Positions 40,201 through 52,500 of a DNA stretch of 64,000 nucleotides are shown here, in pieces. The notes beneath the pieces were generated by a model. The model was not told the DNA's origin. It saw only the letters and a list, made by a program, of their open reading frames with translations, and ran no database searches. This DNA comes from Rhopalosiphum padi (lineage: Eukaryota; Arthropoda; Insecta; Hemiptera; Aphididae). The stretch is from assembly GCF_020882245.1 (NCBI RefSeq), contig NC_083598.1:62843858-62907857 (forward strand), in the 5' to 3' direction. Positions within the stretch are counted from its first letter, which is position 1; each line of letters opens with the position of its first letter. The position numbers and the translations under genes were made by a program.

Positions 40201-43200
40201 GTTGAGTTAACATTTGCTCGGATAAAGTGTTATCTTATAATAGTGGTACAGAGGTAAATATTTCGCATATTATTATTTAGGTATCTTTGCAATGAGGATA
40301 GCCTTGTTATTAAATTATTATTTATTTTGTGTAATCTGACATTTTAATTTGGTTAAGCTATTATTGATATATACATTATTTGTGTAGTAGTGAATATCAC
40401 AAAAATCTATCAATGAATTTGAAATGACTATGAATATTAAATTTACTAGTGTTTTTAACCAATGTCATATACTCATATTAGTCATAGAATTAAAGCGGAA
40501 CTATGGAATGTTTTATTGAACAACCTACTATTAAAAAATGAGTTGGGTATCTAAACTCAATTGTTTTTAATTGAGTAATCAAATTCACTAGTAATGAAAG
40601 AATAGCCAGTATTAGATGCTTATAATTTATAAACTGTAATCACATTTTATTATTACCTTATGTAGATATAGGTAATTCAAATTTTAAATGTGTTTAAAAA
40701 CAATTAAATTAATAATTACCCAAGTTAAAAAATGTTTTAATACAATTAATTCTAAATCAAACAATTATATTTATAAAACAAATGATTTTGAATTAAAATT
40801 ATGATAATAGTTATAATAAAAAAATCAATAAAGTCTGCTGGTTAAATATTAGGTTTTGAGTTAACATCGTCATAATAACAAGTGTGTTCAATTTAAATTA
40901 ATATATTATTATTATTATTGATTAATTAGTTAATGTATTAGTGTGAATAGTTTCATGATATACTCAAAAAATTAATTGTTTATAGACGTGGCATAGGTAT
41001 TGGTATGTTTCAAGTTTCTTTATTTAAGAATTTTTTAACAATTACAGAATAACAAAAATTATTTGATGATAATTCTTTCTTTTTTTAAATATGTATAGGA
41101 ATAAATTTATTAGATGATCATATGTTATAAGTTGTAAGAAGAATTTATCTCTCTAATTGATTTATTCAGAACCATTTAGTTAGTCTTCTATTAAAGATTT
41201 AGATATTATTCTCAACTGATATTTCTTTTTTGAACATATGTAATTAATTAATTAATGAAGTAAAGTGTTGTTAGGGTTTATCAGGTGACAATGTTGCAGG
41301 CACTATGTCTAAAAATGTTATATTGCTTATTCAAAATTTGAACCTAATGTATCTGTCTATATTCTATATCTTAAAATCAATTTCAAATTGATTAAATTAA
41401 ATTTTTAAATATTATACACTCTTGTTTCTTAATATACCCATCTTATAGGTTTTTGGATGTATTTCTTTACTAAGGAACTTGCTTTGAAAATAGGCTAACA
41501 CTCGCTCTTCTTCAGAATGTCTCGTCATATGTTTTTGATAATGTTAAACATCATTGTTAGGTATTTATCCAAAAATCTTAGGGGAATATAGTCTATATTT
41601 CTGGTTAGTTGCAACTTTTTACATCAGATCAGTTACAATATTATCTTTTATATGAATCATTTCACTCTCCAATTACTCATATACTTCACAACTTTTAATG
41701 GGTCTAAAAGTCGAATATCTTAGATTTGTAATATTCTTGATTTTTGTATCAATTTTGATGATGAATCTAAACTTCGGAATTTATATTTAAATTTTGACTT
41801 TTGAGTAATAAATTGTATTCTTAGATATAAGTAGGTAATTTTCAGGGATCAAGTGAATAAATATCCATAACTATTTATGTTTGAACTATAACAAAAAAAT
41901 AAGATCGTTCTTGTCAAAAACTAGTTGTTTTTTCTTAAATTTACTATTTTTAACCCTCACATTTAGATTCATTGGGCTATTAGAAACCAAATTCATTGTT
42001 AAAAATTCAAGTACTTTATACACATACACACCAAATAAAAAAAAACCATGTCTTTGCAACCATTCACTCATTATTTTGCTCAAAATCTAAAATTTTTGAC
42101 TATTCCATAAAAAAAACATGTTTAATGCAATACATTTGTTTTGAATAACCAATTTATAGTTGACTAGCTGTCCACGTGTACTTCTTTGCCGTACAAAATT
42201 AATTTGTGTTAAATTTTATGTAACACGAGGTTAAGTCATACCTATTTTTGATTTTCTCATATCTAGTGTATAGCCGTTAGATATTGATGATTTATTGATA
42301 TTTCCGATATATAAACGTAACATAGCTGTCTCGATCAGAAAATATAATAAATGTTTATTGATAATGAAAATAATTGACAAAATATTGTAATTACATCTTT
42401 AAAGATATGGATAAGCACAATATGTTATTTTGGTTGTATAGTTTAGGAGATAATTTATCTATTTTACCTATTTCTATCTAATTACCTATGATCAGCGCAC
42501 GCATCATCTCGTTTTTCTCGGAATTGATTAACAATTATTATTAATCATAATCAAATATAGCCTATGTCACCCAGGAATAATGTAGTTTACTACTGGTGAA
42601 AGAATTTTCAAAATCGGTACAGTAGTTCCAGAGATTACTTTCACAAACTTACAAGCTTTTCCTCTTCATAATATTATTAATATAAATTAAAAATTTGAAA
42701 AAATAAATATCATAATTAAGTTAAAAGATAGAATGTTCAGAGCATAATAGTTAAGCTTATAGATCTACTGTGAGAAATTTTAAGGAAAATATGGGTACCA
42801 TCTGGTTGGCATTGAAAACTGTAGATTTATTTTTTGACTTAATTTTTCAAAATTGAATTTACCTAGAATAATTATATGCCTATATAATATATGATATTTT
42901 ATACAGTTATATTAATGAGTTATATACTAATAAACTATAATATTATTATCATAATAATATTATGTAATTATAAAGACTACGACATTAGTTTTTCAAGTAT
43001 ACAAGAACATAATATTATAATACGTGTGCAATTAGCAGTAGATATTGTTAAATACATCAGATATCTAGACACCTATTGAAATATTATATTTTATACAGAT
43101 ACATATATAATACATTTTATTAAAAACTAGATTAATAATATAATTTTTAATTATTCATATAAAAGTTTGGATAATCTATTAATGTAATATATTATATATA

Positions 43201-46200
43201 TGAGAATTTTGATTATTTTTAATATTGTTTTAATGCGGTTTTATGATTATTTAATTATTTAAAATATCAGATGTATAAAAAGTTTTAAATATTTATATTT
43301 TTTTATCTGAAAACCACACAAAAAATATTATTTCGTGTGAACTCCGATAACATTTTAAATTTAGATTAATTTTAAGTTTCACATATTAAATTCAATATAA
43401 TTTTCCCGAACTCTATGAATATATGACAAAATACACAAGAATATTTTGAAACACAACATTTTCAGCGTCACAATTTTAGTAAAAAAATAAATAAATATCT
43501 TCTGAAGTTTCATATTTTTCAATTAGTCTTATGATCATAGATTACACGTATAAATAATAAGCAATATTGCTCCCTTCTCCAAACTACAGACCATTTAATA
43601 ATTACATAATAATTAATATGAAATTAGAGCTAGTTATAACCATTAACCATGAGGGTGTAAACTAGTGATGGGTCGAACTCTGATTTTTTAAATCGAACCG
43701 AACTTGAACCGAACTTTAAATTATTTTTTCGAACTCGAACCGAACCGAACCTTCATATTTTCTACCGAAACGAACCTAGAATCATTTTAAGTCAAACTCG
43801 AACTCGAACTCAATATTTTTTATCATTATTATTATAAATGATACATAAGGTGCCTGTTACAGTTTATAACTTTCTATCGTCAATAATCTAATTATTTCTA
43901 AAAAATGATTATCAAATTTTATTTTTTTTAAGTAAATTTTGAAGAATTGTACAAATATTTGGTCTCTGAACTATCGTGGTCAGTAAGTCAGGTTCGACAA
44001 ATATTTTCAAGTTCGATTTTCGAACAGTAAAAGATGTTTGATAGTTCGGTTCGAATTTTTTTCGTGCTGAGTTCGAATTTCGAATCGAACCGAACATCAA
44101 GGGTTCGGTTCGGTTCGGTTCGAGATTCGAACAGTTCGACCCATCACTAGTGTAAACACTACCTCAAATAAAATTTTGATTATGCTAATATCATATCCAC
44201 CAGTAAGTCATGTGTATATAATTAAATGTTTTTAAAATACGTAAATCTAATTTGAATATTATTAATATCAATATTATATCTGAATGAAATTAAAGTGTTG
44301 TCTATTGGTAAATATTTCAATTCCATTTACCTAGCAGTAAACAATTATTGAAATAGTTTATATAAAGTTCTTAAGTTAATCGTTAATCTTAGATATATTA
44401 TAAATATTACTATCTTTGAGATATATTATATATCAATATATTATTATGTATTGGCATATTGTATAAGTTATAGGTTAAGCCGAAGGTCTCAGTGTGGCCT
44501 AGTATTGTTGTTTCTAAGGAAAAAGTATTATAAATACAGAAAAATAAAACGTTATAAAAACAAATTATTAAAAAAATATAACTTTAATAAATGATATCGA
44601 TAATATAAATTAGGATAATTCGTTTTTTGTATAATATGTGGTTTTTAAATACTTTTGATGTTTGATACTACTAAATTTTGAGAAGACAATACCCCGTACA
44701 CGCAATATTAGGTACATATAAGTACATATATAACATACCAAATTTTACGTTTTAAACAATTTAAACCTTTTTCAAAATAGAAATCCGTTCTACTTCGTTG
44801 TTTTTAACATAACTGTGGATTGATGTATTAAATTTATAAAAGAAAATATTATTTAGGAACTTTTAGGATTTTTAGTAATTTTAATTTTGAAATAAGTTAT
44901 TAATATATTATAAAAAACCTACGTAGGACCCTGTATAATAATTTTACTTTTAAATTTTATAATAAATCACTCTTACATTAAACTATTATACTAATTACTA
45001 ACATGGATTCTTATTTATTTTAGTTGATTTTTTAAAGTTTATAAAGTACCTATTTTTATATTTAAAGCATATTGCTTATCACTATCAGTTGTATATTATA
45101 CTTATATAATAGGTAGGTAGATTATTATTTATTTTTATGTTAATTATTTTTTATAATATTACTTTTAGTGTACATTTTAATTATTTTATTTAGTACAATT
45201 ATTATTATTATGTAAAAAAAGTGCGTAACATTTTTAAAATCACTCATCCACGAACTGAATCGACTGAATAATTGTATTTTGTATCACGTATTTATATCTG
45301 ATTTATATTAACTATTAACACATTTACTTTACACCTAAACATAATATAATTTACCAATATAATATAAAGGTTTAATTTTATGTATTAAAGTAGATATTTC
45401 TATTTTCATACATTTTAAGATAATTAATTAAATTAACTATACTTACATTATTCGCTTAACCGGTAACTTTGTTAACTATTTATAACTTATTTTCACTTAC
45501 CTAAATAAATAGTTTACATTTTTATTAGACGGTTTTATAGCAGTACCTATTATAGTTATTGTAATAATTTGCAGATTTCTTTAATTGGTCTTTTATGTGC
45601 ATTCATAGATAATCTAAAACCGTGTTCACATTTTTATATTATTGATTAATGATTATAATAATAATATATAAATATATAATTATATTATATATTATATTAT
45701 TGTTAATTGTTATACTTTTTTCGTTTGAAAATATAATTTTTGGCTTTATTAAAGCTATTACTTTGGCCTTGTACGTTGGAAATTTTAAAGTTGATTAATT
45801 TCAATAATAAATTGTGTGTTGTTTGTGAGTGATAGAGTAGGGCAGATTTATCAGAGGAGATGCGCATTCTAGTAGCGATTACAGAAAACCGCAATTCGTA
45901 GACAAGGACGGGTGTCGCGTAATATCGTGTATATATAAAGGCGTTCATTTGACGCCACTGACATAATTGTTATTCGTCTCGTTCCGGCAGTGCAGGTTTT
46001 TCGTACGACCATCGCACACGTCCATCGTCCATATTATACTTTTCCGATTGCAATTATTCAAGTTCTTCATTTATCTATAATTATTTTTGTTTGATATATT
46101 TTAATATATTTCATTCGGTGACAAGTTATTGTCGAGTTTTAAAAACAATGCCTTCTGATAATAAGAGTAATAGCAAGCCGACAGCTGCAGATAATAAAAG

Positions 46201-49200
46201 TAGTAGTAAGACGACAACTGCAGAAAATAAGAGTGGTAGTAAGACGACGACTGCAGAAAATAAGAGTGGTAGTAAGACGACGACTGTAGATAATAAGAGT
46301 GGTAGTAAAACGACGACTGCAGCGGTTACTAAGAGTAAGACGACGACTGCAGATAAGTATGTGCTTTATATGTTACTTTAATCGTTATAGTGATATAAAT
46401 TGGCTTTTATATTTAACAGATTTAACAGGTAAACCGGGCCCTCTGTGTGATATTATCATCCACTTTGTATATAATACTTTAATGATATTATTATATTTTA
46501 AGTAAAATAATGAATTATTATTTGATTGCTCGGTCAAAAAATATAAGTTAAAAATATTCGGTACCTATACTCGTGTCACAGGGCTGTATAAATAGTTTTT
46601 TTTATATTACTTATAACTTATAAGTATTAGGTGTAATGTATACATAGACACATAGTGTGTAAACTGTAAAATATAAATACAACTATTTTCGATTGCCTAT
46701 TATTTTAGTGTTGATATGTATTTTATGGTTAGGATTTATTTGGTATTATTTTTACTGTTTTAAAATAAAATAAAACATATTAATTGTGTTCAGTACAGTT
46801 GATGTACAAACATAAATATGTATAAGCTATAGGGAGAATTTATATTTAAAGAAGTTACTAGGGGAGTGTTATTTAACACAAAGCCTAACTTAATCTTTCC
46901 ACGTGGGGAAAAAATGTTTTATAATAAATTCTATAATTACATAAAAACGATTTGAAAAAAAAAATTAGTTAATTGATTTAATTTATACATTATATTATAA
47001 TATATATTTATATTTATAGAACTTGTAACTAAATCATAATTGCAATTATAATATTATTTAACACTACTCATTTAACGTTCTGCATTTTAAATGATTATAA
47101 TAACTTAAATAACTACGACCAAATTAAATAGCAAAATAAAGTTGTACATTTAAATTTAAACTATTGACTTCTATGAACATATAATTTAAAAAAATTTTCT
47201 TAACTAATCATCAATAGTTTATTTCAACCATAAAATTATTTCACATTAAATTTAATGCTATTTGCAATATTAAAATAGTTGTGTATAGAACATAAAGTTT
47301 AGTACGCTTAAAGAAGACTTTAATATTCAAACACATTAAAAGCAGTATAATACTTATAGGTGGCCAATATATTATTCATAATTTTTGTAATTAGAGTGAT
47401 TAATGTATTAAACAAAAATAATGTCACCCATTAATTAAAAAAAATAAATGTCAAACAATAATAGGTATGTTTCAAACACATTTTGAGATGCACCATGAAA
47501 TAATAATAGTAGTTTTGCATGTTGAAGTCAAACAAAACTATTCGTGAGTTTTAGACTTTTAGTTAACAATTACGATTAATTGCAAATTTTTCGTTCTATA
47601 AATATTTTATTTCAGATATTTAGTTTAATGAAAACTTTTTATTCAAAATATTGGTGTTCTGTAATTATTATGTAAGCTATAAATTGTTTTCCATGGTAAT
47701 TGGAATTATAATATTTATTCAATCAACTATATTTTTCTTTATTCATTCGTTTAAATCTGTGAATATTTAAATCCTATTTGTCATGAAGAGGCAGTGGCTT
47801 GTTATATTATTTGCAGTGTTTAAATTTACATGGTCAGAACTAATCTACTCTATGTATAATATAAGTTCTGTACCTTCACTTGATAAGTTATGCGGTTTGT
47901 CTCGGGTCCAAATCGCAGCCGCGCAGCAAAGGTATAGCATGATTTGATTTTCATATGATAAGATATACATATATACAACATAATTTTATCTTGTGGCCAA
48001 TTAATAGTATATGTATAATTTATTATAGGTGTAGGTACTTATATTTATTAGGAATTTTTATTCAAAATAAGCTTATAAATTAAAAGATATTCAATCAATT
48101 CATTTGTGCCACATAATGATCATTAAACATAAAAAAAAACAGAATTCATCAGAACAAATGCCTATTTTTTTTTTCTTAAAATACTAATTTATATATAATA
48201 CTACCTCAAATTAAAATAATATCAATTATATAATGTTATGCTGATTTTTCATTTTATTTTCTATACAGTATAGTACCTATAATTATTAAAATAAAAAATG
48301 ACGTCTTTGTGAATAAAATATGACAATACAATTACTTACGTAATAGATTTTAATCTTCTCAATATTGTTTCTATATTATATAGGTTTTCTATTAGATGTT
48401 AGTCGATTTAAATTTAATAAAGCTCTATTAAAGTTAATCGTGGTGTTCGATAAAATACCTATTTCGACATATTATTTTTATCGATCGTCGTACATAGATG
48501 GTATCTTTAATGTATAATACCTTATAACCTATACGTTTCATACACTATTGTTTTCTTTCACTATTATTTTACTATATTTCTGTATGTATATTATATACTT
48601 TCACAGGGAGTATTTCTTTGTCGCCCAATACAATAGCCGAATCTAGATAATATTTATTAGTAGTACGTATAAAAGAGATCCCGAATTTCTAAAAACTAAA
48701 TCCGATTGAATTAAAATACTTCGGCCACAAGTTCTACATTTGTATTTCATAAAGAAAAAACAATTTGTGGAAGTTTATTATTTATTTAAGCTCCAAAAGA
48801 AACGTCTAAAACGAAATAAACTGTAATTAGATGTACTCATACTCGATACCAGTTTACAAGTGGTAGACTAAATACATAATTATTTTATAATAAATAGATA
48901 CACATTTGCCATTCTTTTCATCTGTGTGTCCAAATTAGGTCTGGATTAAAAAAATTACGGTGTCCGTTATATAGCTATTTATAGCCTTTTATAAAAATAT
49001 GTTTTTGATATTTAATTTACACTTATAAATTCATAATTTAATCAGTAGGTATATGTATAAAATCCCATCGTTATATTCATGTTTAATAAATAATAAAATA
49101 ATATTTCTAACTTATTATGGACATGCTATTATAATTATTATAAAACAATAAAAATTTAATTTAGGTACACGGGATTAATTTTATTTTAAATCTGTATATT

Positions 49201-49444
49201 TTATAATTAATGTAAAACCGTATAGGCGCGAGTATATCTCGTTGTTTAGTGTGGTCTAACTGATGTAAACAACTTAACAACAATTTAGACACGACTACAC
49301 AATTTCATAATATAGGTTAGGTACAATACGTGTATTATAATTTATAATCTACATATTATAGTACCGCCTATACCGTAATCGTGTACTCTTGTACTTAATC
49401 CAACCAAAAATTAAAAGATTTTCAATTTGATTTGTTTATATAAC

Positions 49445-49506
<62 letters not shown>

Positions 49507-52500
49507 AAAGTTAAAGTCTATAAATCCGTGTTCGATGGCGGTTCTGTAACCTACGCTGCTTATCCGGGTCCGTGTGACACTTATCCGTGTGTGCCAACAG
49601 CTATATCGTAAAACACGGATCGTCGTCCTCGTCCTCGTCGCCGCCACCGAAGCAACCGCCAATTGACGTGTTGGCTGCTTGTTCGGGCAATCAGTGCTTT
49701 GAGCGGCAACGCGAGCTGATCGACTGTCTGATGTACGAGACGACCGCGAGCCAGAGCCTGGACGAACAGCTGGTGTTGGATGAGCGGTCGCTAGCCGGCC
49801 AGCTGGTCGCGGCAGTGGACAGTAAGGAACGGTCGACGGCCAAGCTGTTCGACCTGGCCAATCGGATGGACGCGGCGTTCTGCGAGTATCGCGAGTCGGT
49901 GATGGCGGCTGAGACGGCGTCCCACGCGTTGGCTGAACAGCGGGACGTCGTCCACGATGGCCAAGCAAAAGTGGAAAACTTAAGCAGTCGGCTGGCGGAA
50001 GCCAAGACGTCGGTGGCAGCTTACGTTCAGCTTAAGCATGACTCAGGCGATTTCAGCGTGTACGCTAACGGATGTGTGCTTGAGAAAAACGAGCACAGTA
50101 CCCGAAGCGGTGGCGTCAGTGGCGTCGCGTGTGCGGCCGTCGCTAGTGCGATGACGAGGCCTGCATCTGTAGCGTTCAAGACGCCGCAGTCGTCGCAGCC
50201 ACCGCGACCGCCCCCGCTTTCATCGTAATTTCCACGCGTGTTAGCAAGACTACTTTAAAATTAATATTTTTGCTAGTTTTTTGAATGAAACTTATATTTA
50301 TTAACGCGGCACCGGTTTAGTATTGTTGTAACATTGATTTTGCTATAGTCAAGTCGGTTTATCCGTCGAAGTAAAACTATTAAATCTTAATTGTTTTCTT
50401 GTTTCTGAAATATCTGAGATTAAATGTTATAAATCTTATAGTTTAGTTTAGTAAAAAGACATAAATAAATTTAGTACTATTAAAATAGGCAGGTTTGTGA
50501 AGAGTGATATATATTTCCGATTTCGTAAAATGTTTTCAGTGGCGTATATTCATAAACAAGTGTCCACCGAAGTTAGGATTTACAGATCTTTTGAGCGAGG
50601 TGCTATTTCTTAAACTTGTCATGATGTCTATTATTATACCATAGAACAAAATGAAAGGGACATTACACACAGCTACGCCACCGATTATATTATTTTTTAT
50701 TAAGGTCAAAAAAGAAAAATAACCGATTTCAAAATTGATTTTGTATGATTTGTATATGATTTCACTTTTTTCTCATAAGTTAAAATTAATAAATATCATT
50801 AATATCTGAATATCACATACAAACTCAACTTTTTTCAATCATTAAAGTTTTTTCTTTAAATTATATATTTAATTTGTAAATTATAATTTTATAGCAATTT
50901 CCAATAGTTATTGGCCTTATCGATAAAGATACTCTACCTTTCATTCTGCTTTTTTTTACTAAATAATTAAGATTTTTTGTCAATAAATATTTTTTAGTTA
51001 CGTATTATTATTAATTAAATATAATGAATGGTATTATTCATTGCAAAGACTATTACATAATACTGTAACTGTTAATCTATGTAGGTATACATTCCTTAGC
51101 TTAGAAAAGTGGCATTTAAAATGTATCATTATTCATTAGTACTACGTTCCTATTCGTATATATTTTAATTTCGATGAGGTCACAGATAAGTTTTTCTGAT
51201 GATTTCCCGAGCTTAAAAATTATATATATTATTATATTATACATAATAATTATAATTATATCTGAGTATAAACCGATAGTTATTTACGTATAAACAATAA
51301 AATATTTTATACAAATATATTATATTCAACATGTATTTTATTAAATAATTATTTTTTTATCATTATCATAAGCGCAGTACTAAGTGTGTAAAAATGGGAA
51401 AGAAAATATGAGCATACCTACTTAGTTATATTTTAATGATAAAATCGGAAACCAACTAACCTAGTAGACTTTCAGTAGTGGGGGTACATTCCAAATTTGA
51501 ACGAGTTTAATATATTCAGCTCACTGTAATAAAGTATTTATTTTTAAACAAGAACTACAGTTTATAGGCAACTCCCTAATACATAGGTAATATAGGCTCA
51601 TCGTACTATGTATAGGTAGGTATTCTTTTCCGACGGGACACGAAATGCATGTTATGAATTCTCGAAGTAGCTCAATTATTAATTCAAAATGAAAAGTATT
51701 GATTTTTAACTTTTTTCACTTTGGTTATTTTAATTATATATATTATTATCATATATATAGCTATAATTTTTTTTTTTTTAATGTACCGCATAATAGATAT
51801 TATATTCCATTTTAACGTGCATAGTATGGCACTTATACGATTTAAACAGATAATTCGCTACGTGCTTTAATAATATTTAGAGCATAATTATGTATTTTTA
51901 CAATTTTACTGTATTACTGTAACTGTTATGGTATTGTGTTATGTTTGTTTAGACATTTTAAACGGTGACTAGTAGGGTAATAATTATTTTTTATAATTTA
52001 TTTAGATAGTAAATTATTATGCTAAATATGCTATATTATATATGTATTAGTCACAATTTTGGCGATAATTTTTTTACAGATTACCTTTGCCCTTCATCAA
52101 TTATTGAAAATACCATAAATATAGGTTAACGATAACAATCTGCATTTTAAATGTAAAATCGATAAATAACGCGTAATTTAAGTGAAAAAAACTTGTATGG
52201 CGTAAAACTATAATTTAAAATATATATAATATATAAATTAAAAAAAAAAAATGTAATATCTTCATAGTATACTACGTCATTCACGTCATATCATCGACAT
52301 TTTATTTTCAAATATAATGATATCATACAATTAAGAAAACGCTTGACTTAACGTGGTAGTAGTACTTATATAAGTAAAGACAACGCGTACCCTTAACGTC
52401 ATAAGATATGCTTTATTAATGACAACTCGCTGGAGGTTTACATAATTTGGTTATCGTGTTGGGAATTATTGTTACTTATACTTAGATAATACTTTTGTAA

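Larger units (their letters stand above)
40017..45900. other. Intronic AT-rich DNA with interspersed repeats
   Basis: No coding exon seen. Holds a probable interspersed repeat (42150-42690) and a well-defined hAT MITE (43663-44149). Small open frames here, including one inside the MITE, have no supporting features. Confidence 0.5.

Noticed and set aside
43912..44100. 62-residue minus-strand frame
   Set aside because: Entirely inside the hAT MITE and made partly of its subterminal repeats.
47783..47931. Reading the CGLSR segment as the start of a Wnt-type ligand
   Set aside because: The weak resemblance to the GL(S/T)xxQ stretch near Wnt N-termini is too short, and no downstream Wnt exon (for example an RWNC motif) was seen in the window.
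49444..49968. 174-residue minus-strand reading frame
   Set aside because: It lies opposite the better-supported plus-strand frame, is rich in Pro/Arg/Thr as expected from an antisense shadow of GC-rich codons, and its C-terminus is translated TA microsatellite (IYIYIY).
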